Assembly (NCBI GenBank): GCA_019704295.1
Contig: AP024596.1
Coordinates: 62,001 to 126,000, forward strand
DNA from: Sulfolobales archaeon HS-7
GTDB taxonomy: Archaea; Thermoproteota; Thermoprotei_A; Sulfolobales; Sulfolobaceae
Reading direction: 5' to 3'
DNA: 64,000 nucleotides
The number at the start of each line of letters is the position of its first letter. Position 1 is the stretch's first letter. The notes under the pieces were generated by a model. That model searched no databases, was not told the origin of the DNA, and saw only the letters and a program-made list of their open reading frames with translations. Below, piece by piece: positions 52,652-62,491 of the stretch. A program made the position numbers and the translations under genes.

Positions 52652-53095
52652 TTGGTAGTAGAAGCTGGGTGTGAGATTCCTGAGGATCTAAGTTATTACA
52701 TAGAGGGTAAAAACACTGTATGGGTAAAGCCTGAGGGCGACGTGATAATTGTCGGTATAACTGATATTGCCCAAACTATGGCTGGAAAAGTAGTAAAGGT
52801 AAGGGTAAAGAGGAAGGGAATAAAGGTCGATAAGGGGAGACCAGTAGCGACTATGGAGAGTGGTAAATGGGCAGGACCTGTACCTGCGCCCGTGTCAGGG
52901 GAGGTGATCGAAGTAAACGAAGCTGTTGAGAAAACTCCTGTTATCGTAAATCAAGATCCTTATGGAAAGGGATGGCTGGTTAAGATTAAACCAAATAGCT
53001 CAGATGAGGTAAAGCAGCTATTATCAGGTCAACAGGCTCTTGACAAGCTAAGGCAGATAATATCATCTGAAAAAGTTCAGTGTAAGAGGCTATGA
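52652..53095 (+). CDS. lbpA: Lipoate-binding protein LbpA (GcvH-like)
   Basis: A lipoyl-carrier protein dedicated to the sulfur-oxidising Hdr-like complex. The lipoylated Lys72 is in ATMESGKWAGPVPAP. The fold is the GcvH hammerhead, with an N-terminal beta part starting at EGKNTVWVKPEGDVIIVGIT. At 147 residues it fits. The TTG start is six bases after GGTGA. The lipoate-protein ligase follows directly. Confidence 0.93.
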   Translation: MVVEAGCEIPEDLSYYIEGKNTVWVKPEGDVIIVGITDIAQTMAGKVVKVRVKRKGIKVDKGRPVATMESGKWAGPVPAPVSGEVIEVNEAVEKTPVIVNQDPYGKGWLVKIKPNSSDEVKQLLSGQQALDKLRQIISSEKVQCKRL

Positions 53096-53096
53096 T

Positions 53097-54191
53097 ATGA
53101 GCTGGAGGTACGTCAGGTTACCTCCTCAAGATCCTTATCATATGATTACATCTTTTCTGGCTGTAGGGGATCACGTCTCAAAAGGTACTAAAAACACCAT
53201 GTTAGTTTTTAACTCTTTGGAAACATTCGTTAATGTCGGTTTCCATCAAGAAGTATGGCTTGAAGTAGATCTGGATTACGTAAGGAAAAACGGAATACCT
53301 GTAGTTAGGAGGGATGTCGGAGGGGGAACAGTGGTGATTACCCCTGGCGAGGTAGATTACTTCCTGGTTATGAAAAGCGAAGACGCTCCAACAAACCAAT
53401 CGGAACTCTATAAAAAGTTCTTAAGCCCAGTTGCTAGTTTCCTTAATTCTTACGGAGTAAAAGCGGAGATCAGGGAGCAGGATATAGTAGTTGGAGGAAG
53501 GAAAATAAGTGGAAACGGCGCTATGACACGAGGTAAGTCAGTTATCCTTGCTGGAAACGTTTTAGTTGACGTTGACGTAAACGTTATTGCTAAGTGCCTC
53601 AGAGTTCCCAGTGCGAAATTCAGGGATAAACTAGCTAAGGAAATGAGTGAATGGATAACTAGTATGAAAAGGGAAACAGGAAAAACGCCATCTGTGGAGG
53701 AGGTTGCAAAAGGGTTGAAAAAAGCATTTGAAGAGGCGGGTTTTTCATTTTCTGAGGAGGAGCTAACCGAGGATGAAGTGAGAGATTGGAACCGCTTGGC
53801 AGAGGAGAAGATGAGGGAAAGCTGGATATACTATAAGGATTTAAGACATCCCGAATTAAGGAGTGAAAGATGCGTTAAAATAAACTTCTCAGTGACGTTG
53901 TGTCATGTCGATTATAAGGCAAGGAAACTGATAAGAATTACCGCTAAATTCTCTAAGGAAAAAGTAGAAGAGGTCTCTATATCAGGGGACTTCTTCGTTT
54001 TAACTCCTAGAGATTTCGTTGAGAGATTAGAGGATAGAATAAGGGGAATAAGGGTCGGGGACATAGAACAAGTTATACGAGATACGTTTAACGAATTCCG
54101 CCCCACAATATTCGGATTTGACGAGAACGATTTAATTAACGCCTTTAACGAGATGTTGATAAAGCCTGAAGTACAGGAAATAATTAGTTAG
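53097..54191 (+). CDS. Lipoate-protein ligase of the Hdr-like system
   Basis: A ligase that attaches lipoate or octanoate to LbpA. LplA motifs: [10 protein letters not shown] (substrate loop) and [14 protein letters not shown] (adenylate-binding Lys). It continues into a C-terminal domain of about 170 residues ([12 protein letters not shown] onward) typical of two-domain ligases. The length, 364, is a little more than bacterial LplA. The gene starts one base after lbpA and converges with the aminotransferase gene, overlapping it by 8 bases. Confidence 0.88.
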   Translation: MSWRYVRLPPQDPYHMITSFLAVGDHVSKGTKNTMLVFNSLETFVNVGFHQEVWLEVDLDYVRKNGIPVVRRDVGGGTVVITPGEVDYFLVMKSEDAPTNQSELYKKFLSPVASFLNSYGVKAEIREQDIVVGGRKISGNGAMTRGKSVILAGNVLVDVDVNVIAKCLRVPSAKFRDKLAKEMSEWITSMKRETGKTPSVEEVAKGLKKAFEEAGFSFSEEELTEDEVRDWNRLAEEKMRESWIYYKDLRHPELRSERCVKINFSVTLCHVDYKARKLIRITAKFSKEKVEEVSISGDFFVLTPRDFVERLEDRIRGIRVGDIEQVIRDTFNEFRPTIFGFDENDLINAFNEMLIKPEVQEIIS

Positions 54192-55476
54192 CATTCCCTT
54201 TTATGTGGTCTATAACCTTTCTTATCTTAGATAGTCCACTTTTTGCATCTTCCTCTGAGATTATTAACGGCGGAATGAGTCGAATGGAACTCTCGCCTGC
54301 AGGCAATGCGATTATTTTTTCCTTATAAAGTTCTTTTATAACTTCATCACGAGTCTTAGGATCGGGTTTTTCGTTCTTAACGAATTCTAGGCCCCAAGCT
54401 AACCCTAATCCCCTTACGTCGTCGGCCTTCACTACACTTAACTCATCTTTAAATACCCCCTCTAATCGCTTGACGTTAGGCAGAACTTCTTCAATAACGT
54501 CTATAGTTTCACTTGCTATTGCACATGTTAAAGCATTCCCTCCAAAAGTGTTGCTATGTCCTCCCCTTTGAAAATCCAGCTCACTTCTAAAAACAGTTGC
54601 GCCTATTGGGACTAAACCGCCACCTAAAGCTTTAGCTAATGTGAATACGTCTGGGTTCAAGTGATAATGATGTATTGCAAGCATCTCCCCCGTTCTTCCC
54701 ATTCCCATTTGTACTTCATCGTCAATTAGCAATACCTTCCGCTTAGATGCAAATGAGTTCAAATGAGAGAAAAACTGGGGAGGAGGTACGACGTAACCTC
54801 CTTCTCCCTGGATAGGTTCGAAAAAGATAGCGCTAAGCTCATCTTCAGGTATTACCTTATTAAGTATCCATTCTTCAATATATTCGAAAACCCTATTCAC
54901 TAACTCTTCTGGTTCCTCGTAGCCGTTGATATGCCATGGATTTCTAAAGGGATTAGGATACGGTACGTGAATAACTCCTGGAATTAATGGGAAAAACCCC
55001 TTTCTTTGAACCCCCTTGCTTGCTGTTAAAGAGAGCGAACCTAAAGTTCTACCGTGAAATCCTCCTATGAAAGAAATAACATATTTACCGTTATTAGATT
55101 TTACGAGTTTAAGTGCAGCCTCTATCGTCTCCGTCCCGCTATTACTTAAAAAGACCTTCCTCTCTCCTGGTAGGAGAGGGACAAGTTTCTTTGCCAACTC
55201 TAACTGTTCTATATTGTAAAAGTCATTAGCTGCGGAATGCGCTAACTTCCTCATTTGCTTTTCCGCCCTTTCGATCACTCTGGGATGAGATGGCCACCCC
55301 AAGTTGTTTACTCCTATACCTGATGAAAAGTCGAGAAATTTCTCTCCATTAATGTCGTAAATCCACACACCTTCTCCACGTTCAATTACCAGGGGAAATT
55401 CATTAGGATCGCGTGTACTAATTGAAAGATATCTCTCTGTTTCTTCAATTACCGAGTTGTTTTTTTCGGTTAACAT
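54184..55476 (-). CDS. Class III aminotransferase
   Basis: A PLP-dependent class III transaminase, 430 residues, similar to 4-aminobutyrate or acetylornithine aminotransferases. Active-site features: [13 protein letters not shown], the [17 protein letters not shown] loop, [14 protein letters not shown] (PLP Asp), [15 protein letters not shown] (Schiff-base Lys) and [11 protein letters not shown]. Substrate is uncertain. It is alone on the minus strand next to the repeat-rich tract. Confidence 0.9.
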   Translation of the reverse strand: MLTEKNNSVIEETERYLSISTRDPNEFPLVIERGEGVWIYDINGEKFLDFSSGIGVNNLGWPSHPRVIERAEKQMRKLAHSAANDFYNIEQLELAKKLVPLLPGERKVFLSNSGTETIEAALKLVKSNNGKYVISFIGGFHGRTLGSLSLTASKGVQRKGFFPLIPGVIHVPYPNPFRNPWHINGYEEPEELVNRVFEYIEEWILNKVIPEDELSAIFFEPIQGEGGYVVPPPQFFSHLNSFASKRKVLLIDDEVQMGMGRTGEMLAIHHYHLNPDVFTLAKALGGGLVPIGATVFRSELDFQRGGHSNTFGGNALTCAIASETIDVIEEVLPNVKRLEGVFKDELSVVKADDVRGLGLAWGLEFVKNEKPDPKTRDEVIKELYKEKIIALPAGESSIRLIPPLIISEEDAKSGLSKIRKVIDHIKGNAN

Positions 55477-55559
55477 AATAGAACTTATGTTTAACCTTTA
55501 TAATATTGTTGACGAAAGTACTTTGTTCATACGTAACTTAGTTGTCAGTCACTCACGAC

Positions 55560-55690
55560 TTCATTGAGATTTGTAATTTGTGAGAATGATTATAAAATAA
55601 AGTAAAGTTTTAGGTGATGACGCGTAGTCGTTATGGTAGCGTCCAATTAAATTTCGTTCAATTCTTTAAATAAACCGAATACTTAATAGA
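55560..55690 (+). repeat. 135-bp MITE, degenerate copy 2
   Basis: A diverged plus-strand copy: TCATTGAGATTTGTAATT at its left and TCCAATTAAATTTCGTTC in its right half match the other copies in order, with indels. The right terminus is eroded, so its end is approximate. Confidence 0.5.
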
Positions 55691-55784
55691 GAAAGGATTA
55701 CCTCGTCAGGGCTACTTATATCCCTATTACTACTTTAGTCTATTTCCATTAATGGTTCAACCATATAGGTTCACGGTAATGGAA

Positions 55785-55810
55785 AATCAGGGGTAGATAG
55801 CCCCCTTTGT
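55785..55810 (+). repeat. GATAGCCCC stem-loop repeat, copy 4 (short)
   Basis: AGGGG (55789-55793) pairs with CCCCCT (55801-55806) over TAGATAG. The outer sequence shared by the other copies is not evident. Confidence 0.35.
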
Positions 55811-56097
55811 ACTAGTTTAAGTCGGTTCGCAACCAGTATATCAATGACATTCATCGACGGGGTAAGCGTTACCAAGATACCCAAGCGGGGGTCTATGTGG
55901 CATACTTCTGCTCCAACTAAAGTCCCATATAGAACATTGCCTTTAATTTCGGACTACGACCCTCAGGACCTCTTTACCTCTTGGATAATACGATGCTACG
56001 AAGCAGGAAGCCTCTTCTAGGGCGTAGTGAGTTCACATTTTGCGTATTATGATTCGCAAAAAACCCTTAACTGCACTAAATAAGACCGATTCAGGTT

Positions 56098-56232
56098 TCC
56101 ATTGTGAATTGTAATTATTGTAAATAGCGATTAAATAAAGGAAATTGTTAAGAGTAAATCTCTACCTAGTTCACACGATGGGACTCAATTAAATTCATTC
56201 TATTTTTCTAAACAAATAGAATTCGCAATGAA
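56098..56232 (+). repeat. 135-bp MITE, copy 3
   Basis: The intact partner of 41551-41685 in inverted orientation: same length, about 85% identity, ends TCCATTGTGAATT and (reversed) TTCATTGCGAATT. It lies 39 bases before the upsX start, so the upsX promoter may be inside or next to it. Confidence 0.8.
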
Positions 56233-56271
56233 CGCGTGAATGGCCCCTAGATAAATACGAATACAGTTTCA

Positions 56272-58260
56272 ATGGGGAGGGCGCTAAATAAAAGATCTTT
56301 TCAATTCATGTATCTCTCGTTTAACGACTTCAGAGCTCTAAAAATTCCTCCACTACTAACGTATTGGTTCGACGTAGTGAAAGAAAATATTTACTTAAGA
56401 TCGAACGCTCTTACCTCTCCTAGAATAAAGGTTTTTCCCACCTTTGAACAAGAAGGTAATAAATGGATTTATACCGATAATGAAAAATTGGTAGAATTCT
56501 ATGATGGGAAAACAGAGGTAATTGGGAAAAACACACCGGGAGATATTGCGAATATATTAGGGCTGGATATAACCCCTGATAAGGTTTTTACTTTTTCTTG
56601 GTACACCTTGACCGTTGCTGGAAAAAAAGTGTTAATACACTCATCAAATGGAATAGAAGAATTCCCACACCCGAAAAATTTGATCCCTAGGGAATACGGT
56701 TCTATCCTTAAGTATAAGGAAAAATGTATATTGTATACGAAGGCTGGGAAAATTGAACTTAATTCTGCGGAGGAGGTGATTTACTCCGATAATGACAACC
56801 TTATTTACAGCGAAAATGGAGGTATATGGTCATTAACCAGGAGAGGCATTAATTATATAGGATATTGTGAAAAACCTTCTTTCTTTCTCGGAATGGGAAG
56901 GCTTGGGTACACTTTTTCATGCAATGGTCTCGTCAAGGTCTTTCTTGGAGATTCTTGGAAGATTATAGGAAGGATTTCAAATCCCTACGCCTCTTACTCC
57001 AATTTTTATTTAACTATGCTCACTGGAACCTCAACGGAAGTGTTCGATAGTTCGTTCTATAGAAGGCTGAAGGAGATAAACAGAATAAGCGCAGGTATAA
57101 TCTACATGGATAACATAATAATGTTATCTAAGAATAAATCATATTTTGGAGTGGCTAAGCTAGAAAATGAGATAAAATGTATTAATATTAACAGTAAAAA
57201 CAACTTTAATTCCCCTGCATTCATCGAGGTAGATAAGAGCGTATGCCCTGGGGAGGTAATATTATCTGGAGAGATTGATGAGTTGAACAGGGAGTATAAA
57301 GAAAATACCGAGAGGATCTTTGTAGTTCCGAGGAAACTAACTGATACGGTAACTAAGATTACACTAATTAATCCCTTCGATTCATTTCAAAGAGACGTTA
57401 CAATAGAATCTGTTCCATATGAATTCACCGTGTTAAAGGCTGAATTGAGGAAGTCGATTAATGGGGTGTTGAAAGAAGATCGTTCTAAAAACTCACTACT
57501 CCTTTTAGAGTTTTCATCTAAGGTTCCCTCTCCAATTTCTCCTGTACTTCATATCGAAATAGGGGACTACGAATTTGAGTATAAGATTATGGACGACGGT
57601 AGCAACATTTTGAAAGTACCTGTTAGCCACTACTCAAGTAACGAAAAGGAGACTGTAAACTTTAGGTTGATTCATGCCGGTTCAATTTTATTTTCCGGTG
57701 GTGTAGAAGCAAAAGTAATAGAGGTAAGGGCATCAGGGGAAGAGATCATTAAAGTGGTACCGGGTTTAGGACGCATCGAGTACATAGCCTCACAGAGTGA
57801 TGGTTTATTCGTCTGGGAGAAAAGGAGAGTAGTTCCTATGACTCCAGTAATAAGAGTAATTAGAAATGGCGGTACACTACCTACTCAACATGAATCTAAA
57901 ACTAAGGTAAATACTCTAAACGAAAGAAACGAGATTGAGATATTAGCAGCTGATCCGTTGCATGAAGTTGGATTTAAGATTGTGAAGGACGGTATAGCCG
58001 TCGTGACAAGATTTACCGAAAACGTGATCCCTATAATAATAAACGGTCCTAATGTCGCTTTAGGAAATAATACAGGGGAAACCATACTTCCTATAGAGCC
58101 CACATATCCTCAGTTCGACATAAAATATGTCTATTATGGAATAGAATGGTCCAGGTCCTTTAGAATTAACGTCCTTGAGAGCTCAATAGCTATTGCAAGG
58201 AGAAACGCTGAGGACTTGTTAAGGAAAATAGATATTTTCGGCTACCCCATAACGGTTTAA
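56272..58260 (+). CDS. upsX: UpsX-like protein of the ups pilus operon
   Basis: First gene of a ups-type operon (UV-inducible pili of Sulfolobales, used for cell aggregation and DNA exchange). UpsX has unknown function; I assign it from position before the ATPase and membrane genes and its length of 662. The sequence is beta-rich and soluble, without signal peptide or helices. ATG 56308 (MYLSFNDF) is an alternative start. An AGTTTC hexamer, matching the ANTTTC motif reported for UV-induced promoters, lies at 56265-56270. Confidence 0.72.
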   Translation: MGRALNKRSFQFMYLSFNDFRALKIPPLLTYWFDVVKENIYLRSNALTSPRIKVFPTFEQEGNKWIYTDNEKLVEFYDGKTEVIGKNTPGDIANILGLDITPDKVFTFSWYTLTVAGKKVLIHSSNGIEEFPHPKNLIPREYGSILKYKEKCILYTKAGKIELNSAEEVIYSDNDNLIYSENGGIWSLTRRGINYIGYCEKPSFFLGMGRLGYTFSCNGLVKVFLGDSWKIIGRISNPYASYSNFYLTMLTGTSTEVFDSSFYRRLKEINRISAGIIYMDNIIMLSKNKSYFGVAKLENEIKCININSKNNFNSPAFIEVDKSVCPGEVILSGEIDELNREYKENTERIFVVPRKLTDTVTKITLINPFDSFQRDVTIESVPYEFTVLKAELRKSINGVLKEDRSKNSLLLLEFSSKVPSPISPVLHIEIGDYEFEYKIMDDGSNILKVPVSHYSSNEKETVNFRLIHAGSILFSGGVEAKVIEVRASGEEIIKVVPGLGRIEYIASQSDGLFVWEKRRVVPMTPVIRVIRNGGTLPTQHESKTKVNTLNERNEIEILAADPLHEVGFKIVKDGIAVVTRFTENVIPIIINGPNVALGNNTGETILPIEPTYPQFDIKYVYYGIEWSRSFRINVLESSIAIARRNAEDLLRKIDIFGYPITV

Positions 58261-58276
58261 ATTCTACTGAATTGTC

Positions 58277-59683
58277 ATGGAAGAGAACCAATTAGATCAA
58301 TATCAAATTGGAATGGCCAAGTTTACCTTACTAGAAAAAGCAGACATTCCATATCTTCTCGTTAACGAACCTCTTCTCTCTCAAGAAGAAGAGGAAGCGG
58401 TAGAGAGAATAGTTAGCAAGATTCTCGCATACAATTCCTCAGAACCCTTTGAATTTCAACTATCGAAGGTGATAAATGAAGAGAATCTTGAACCTACAAT
58501 GCAGGAAAAAATTATTTATTATATAAAGAAAAGAATGTTTTACGGAAAATTAACTCCCTTTCTTGAAGATCCCGATATAGAGGAAATCGAATGTAGGGGT
58601 TATGGATATCCCATTACCGTTATTCATAGGAAATATCCTTACAAGCGACTTATCACTAACGTAATATTTACTTCGGAAGAGGAGATAGTTAATACAATTG
58701 AGAAATTAATCAACAGAGCGGAGAAGACTGTGTCATTAGCGAAACCATATGCCGAGTTTTCTCTCCCTGAAGGCCATCGAGTAGCCCTAACTCTCTCTAA
58801 CGAAATATCAATACCCGGTTCTACTTTTGATATAAGAAAGTTTCCCAAGACGCCATTGAGTATATTCGATTTGCTCTCAATGAAGGTGTTAACTCCCTCC
58901 ATTCTATCGTATATATGGTCTTCCCTTGAACACACTCCATTTATTTTCATAGTAGGGGCAACGGGGAGTGGTAAAACGACGCTCTTAAATGCGTTGCTGC
59001 AACTAGTAAATCCTCTATCGAAAATCGTAACAATAGAGGATACTCCGGAAATATCCCTCCTTAATTCGAACTGGGTGCGATTTGTAACAAGAACTTCCTT
59101 TGACGAAGGATATAGCATTACCCTCTCGGATCTAGCGCGGTTAGCACTTAGGTATAGACCAGATTACTTGGTCATAGGTGAAGTCAGAGGAAGGGAAATA
59201 GAATCTCTTGTTCACGCGTCAGCCACGGGTCACGGTTCTCTCTCTACTTTTCATGGTGCACATCCTAATGACGTAATAACGAGGGTAAAGGGGTTACTCA
59301 ATCAGGAGCTAGCTACGCTCTTCATTCATAATATTAAAATGATTATAGTAATGGACGCTGGACGGAGAAGAGGGGTTAAAGCAATATATGAAAACTTCGG
59401 TTACAGGACAGGCTTTAAAAAAGTAATTTATTACGATCCTATGAAAAAGGAATTTGTAAATGATAACTTTGTTGAACTTCTAACTACGTCAAAGGTAATC
59501 CGTAGAATTATGTTGGAGAGAGGAATTACTGAGGAGGAAATGAAATTACAGTTTGAAGAAAAGGCAAAGGTATTATCCGAAGGAACGGGAAGGCATCACT
59601 ACACGCCGGAGGATATCACCAGTATGATAGCTAATTATTACAAGAGTGGGGATAACTACGAAGCTGTTATTAGACAAAAATAA
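58277..59683 (+). CDS. upsE: Type IV pilus / ups secretion ATPase
   Basis: A type II/IV secretion ATPase of the GspE/VirB11 family, powering pilus assembly. P-loop GATGSGKTT is at residues 227-235, the Asp box EDTPEIS follows (~260), Walker B VIGEVRGRE (~298) and the His box HASATGHGSLSTFHGA (~318). The N-terminal half is the usual n2-type domain. Length 468. The start is 16 bases after upsX; the membrane partner overlaps its 3' end by 38 bases. Confidence 0.9.
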   Translation: MEENQLDQYQIGMAKFTLLEKADIPYLLVNEPLLSQEEEEAVERIVSKILAYNSSEPFEFQLSKVINEENLEPTMQEKIIYYIKKRMFYGKLTPFLEDPDIEEIECRGYGYPITVIHRKYPYKRLITNVIFTSEEEIVNTIEKLINRAEKTVSLAKPYAEFSLPEGHRVALTLSNEISIPGSTFDIRKFPKTPLSIFDLLSMKVLTPSILSYIWSSLEHTPFIFIVGATGSGKTTLLNALLQLVNPLSKIVTIEDTPEISLLNSNWVRFVTRTSFDEGYSITLSDLARLALRYRPDYLVIGEVRGREIESLVHASATGHGSLSTFHGAHPNDVITRVKGLLNQELATLFIHNIKMIIVMDAGRRRGVKAIYENFGYRTGFKKVIYYDPMKKEFVNDNFVELLTTSKVIRRIMLERGITEEEMKLQFEEKAKVLSEGTGRHHYTPEDITSMIANYYKSGDNYEAVIRQK

Positions 59684-61154
59684 GCTGAGAATCTTATTGA
59701 TACAGAAAGTTCTCAACGAAAGAATTTTGGCTATGGCTAAATATACGGATATTTCTAGCGTTAAAAAGATTGTGAAATTAACACATTTCTCGACTTATTT
59801 CGCGCTAGCTACACTTGGAGTTTCTGCTCTTCTAACGGTATTATTCTCATCTTATTTCCCCCTATTTCTTTTAGTTACCATACCGTTAATTTATTTAGGG
59901 CCTGTGTTATACCTCAACTATAAGAAATACGAACATATTAATAAAATTAATTCAGAATTTCCTTTTTTTCTAATATTGGCTATGATAAATGAAAATATTG
60001 GAAAAAATATAGTGGACACATTCAAGGAAATATCCTCAGTGAGTCTGTTTCCAGCGTTATCAAAGGAGTGGCAATATATCCAGAAGAGAATGTCACTTAC
60101 TGGGGAACTTTTAGGTACAGTACTAATGAAGATAGGAGGAGAGATTGGCGGAGAAGTTGGAAATTTCTTTTATAGATATGGTTTGTTGAAAACGCAAGGC
60201 ATCACTAGAGAGTTAGTAAATGAAATGTCAAAGGAAAGTCTGTCAAACCTTAGTCAAAGATTCGCGGATTACCTATCTCATCTTGAGGAATTAATTGAAA
60301 TAGCATTCATGATATATCTCCTTTTACCTCTAACGATAATTGCCTTCTCCATAACTTTTTCTATAAACTACTTTATCCTAATGTTACCCCTACTCTTCGT
60401 CCCCGCTATCTTGATGTATGTAGATCAGCTTTCGCCCTTAAGGATGTATAACGTTCCATTAAAAAAGAGAGATTTCCTTCCTTTTATGTCAACTATTGTG
60501 TTTCTACCCTTCATTCACTTAACATTGGATGTCAAAATCTTAATCCTTTCATTAACTCTAGAACTCTGGTTTACTAATTATTACTTAGTTATAAGAAAAG
60601 CGGACAAAATGCAGTCGGAATTACCACTTCTTATTGAAAACACTATTAATTACTTTAGGACTGGGAAAAGTATAAAATATTCCTTAATAAAGTTGGGGGA
60701 AAGAAAGCTATCGTTAAGTCGGATAATCAGAGAAATAAAGAATGGCATATTTAAAGGAGGGCAAATCCCTGTAGTGAATAGCCCATCCACCATTGTAAAT
60801 TACGTCATTTCGATAATGAGAATATTAGATGAGAGAGGAGGTAGGAACGAAATCTCGTTAATTAGGCTTAGCGAATTTGTCCAATCGCTTAACATGTCAA
60901 CTAAGGTTTTCCTCAAGAAAATTAACTTGTACGAAGCCCTCTCCATAATTTCTCCACTAATACTAGTATATGCTTTTTCCATTATGAAATCTATTGGAAC
61001 TACTAATGATGCCTACTTACTGAAGCCGTTCATAATGATATACTCAATATCATTATCAGTTATTTTTACAAAGGCCTCTAGGTTTACTATTTTCTACACC
61101 CCTATAATAATTCTGACGACAGTAGTAAGCTATTTAGCCCTTCACTTTATATAG
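59646..61154 (+). CDS. upsF: Pilus assembly membrane protein (TadC/PilC-like)
   Basis: The membrane platform for the pilus, 502 residues with eight to nine hydrophobic helices in two clusters and cytoplasmic loops like EMSKESLSNLSQRFADYLSHL, as in T2SF proteins. A GTG at 59646 overlapping upsE by 38 bases is listed; TTG 59697 or ATG 59733 are alternatives. The operon ends here: the next 245 bases hold no room for pilin genes. Confidence 0.87.
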   Translation: MGITTKLLLDKNKLRILLIQKVLNERILAMAKYTDISSVKKIVKLTHFSTYFALATLGVSALLTVLFSSYFPLFLLVTIPLIYLGPVLYLNYKKYEHINKINSEFPFFLILAMINENIGKNIVDTFKEISSVSLFPALSKEWQYIQKRMSLTGELLGTVLMKIGGEIGGEVGNFFYRYGLLKTQGITRELVNEMSKESLSNLSQRFADYLSHLEELIEIAFMIYLLLPLTIIAFSITFSINYFILMLPLLFVPAILMYVDQLSPLRMYNVPLKKRDFLPFMSTIVFLPFIHLTLDVKILILSLTLELWFTNYYLVIRKADKMQSELPLLIENTINYFRTGKSIKYSLIKLGERKLSLSRIIREIKNGIFKGGQIPVVNSPSTIVNYVISIMRILDERGGRNEISLIRLSEFVQSLNMSTKVFLKKINLYEALSIISPLILVYAFSIMKSIGTTNDAYLLKPFIMIYSISLSVIFTKASRFTIFYTPIIILTTVVSYLALHFI

Positions 61155-61399
61155 TAGTAATTTTCTGAATCGCTATAACTTACGTGAATAGGTATTTGAA
61201 CGGACTCTGGATTGAAATCTTTCAATTACTTTTAGTGCTTCCTAAAGTAACTCAGAAAAGTAATGCATAACGTAATAACCTTCCCGGATCTATTTACTCC
61301 CCCTGTGTAAAAATCGCGCCGTAGCCGTAACAGTAAAAGCTTATTTGAAACTAAATAAACCATTGAAAAAAGTAACAAACGATAGTCATTACCAGCCAC
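61155..61399. other. Intergenic stretch after upsF
   Basis: About 245 bases between convergent genes. No open frame with a class III signal peptide is present. Nothing else recognised. Confidence 0.5.
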
Positions 61400-62491
61400 C
61401 TAAAATCTCAATATCCTAGAGTCGTCATTTTGTGGGATATTAGTTGGAGCTATCCCTAATCCCTCTCCTCCTAGTGTAATCTTATTGGCATCTATAACTA
61501 CGTCGCTTTTGAAGAATTCTAGGGGAATTTCATTAGGAGGTGTTTCAATGATGGCACTATTTAGCCCTAACCCAGCGACGACATGACTTCCAACCAGTAT
61601 TCCTAACCAACCGTTATGAGGTCTATTGTGCAGTGCTATGGACACGTCCTTCAGTTTCAGAAACGTTAATACGTCAAGTAAGGGAGTTATTCCACCTATT
61701 TTAGTTACGTCAGGTTGAAGAAATGTTGCGGAATTAAGTTCTACTGCTCTCATGAAGTCGAATACACTGAACAGATTTTCACCTATTGCTATAGGTAAGA
61801 GCTTATTTAACTTCGAAAGACCTTCAAGATCGTCTGGGGGCCAAAGTGGTTCCTCTATCCACTTCAATTCATACCTCTGAACCTTATTAATGAAATTAAG
61901 CGACTCTTCAAACGTGAAACCACAGTTGAGGTCTACCATTAATTCGAAGTTATAGCCGTATTTTAGCCTGATTTCCTTTACAGCCTCTAAAGTTTCACGT
62001 GGAGGTTGATGCAATTTAATCTCCTTATATCCCTTTTCTAAAAGCCTTTCTATGACCTTCACTACATCTGGACCCTTATATCTCGATAACGATACATATC
62101 TTCTGACTTCGTTTCCTCCGCCAAATATTGAGTAAATGGGCAATCCGCTTCTTCTGCCCAAAATGTCCCAGAGGGCGATATCTACAGAGGATATCGCACC
62201 CGATACTACACCATATCCTCCTGTAAATGTGGCTCTCCTCATCTCATAATGAATTTCCCTGATCCTCCTTTCATCCATTCCTATTATTACGCTTTTTAGT
62301 CTCCTCACCAAGTCGATATAAGGTTCTCTCGTATTACCAGCTGCAGGTAGAGTCTCTCCCCAACCACAAATATCCTCAGTACAAACCTTTACGAGAAGCT
62401 GATTACTCCATTCCTCAAGCCATAACTGTTTTGGCTCTGTCTGTGTCAATGGAATGCTAGCTCTATAGATCTCAAGGGACTTTATTGTCAT
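61400..62491 (-). CDS. Mandelate racemase / enolase superfamily sugar-acid dehydratase-like protein
   Basis: An enolase-superfamily member, 363 residues, probably a dehydratase of a sugar acid. Metal ligands: Asp187 in MVDLNCG, Glu213 in WIEEPL, Glu238 in IAIGENLF. The second-strand Lys159 is in KEIKLHQ, and His288/His292 lie in ALHNRPHNG. Its gene overlaps the partial glycosidase by 20 bases, so the two are coupled and likely act on the same sugar. Known Saccharolobus relatives dehydrate arabinonate or gluconate. Confidence 0.83.
   Translation of the reverse strand: MTIKSLEIYRASIPLTQTEPKQLWLEEWSNQLLVKVCTEDICGWGETLPAAGNTREPYIDLVRRLKSVIIGMDERRIREIHYEMRRATFTGGYGVVSGAISSVDIALWDILGRRSGLPIYSIFGGGNEVRRYVSLSRYKGPDVVKVIERLLEKGYKEIKLHQPPRETLEAVKEIRLKYGYNFELMVDLNCGFTFEESLNFINKVQRYELKWIEEPLWPPDDLEGLSKLNKLLPIAIGENLFSVFDFMRAVELNSATFLQPDVTKIGGITPLLDVLTFLKLKDVSIALHNRPHNGWLGILVGSHVVAGLGLNSAIIETPPNEIPLEFFKSDVVIDANKITLGGEGLGIAPTNIPQNDDSRILRF

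Larger units (their letters stand above)
55477..56271. other. Repeat-rich gene-free tract ahead of upsX
   Basis: About 800 bases holding two MITE copies (55560-55690 and 56098-56232), a GATAGCCCC hairpin (55785-55810), and in between about 280 bases that look like a worn insertion element (no open frame). The last 40 bases should contain the upsX promoter. Confidence 0.55.

Noticed and set aside
55821-55834. GGTTCGC-type string resembling a tRNA T-loop
   Set aside because: No acceptor or anticodon stems can be drawn around it; it lies in a worn repeat tract.
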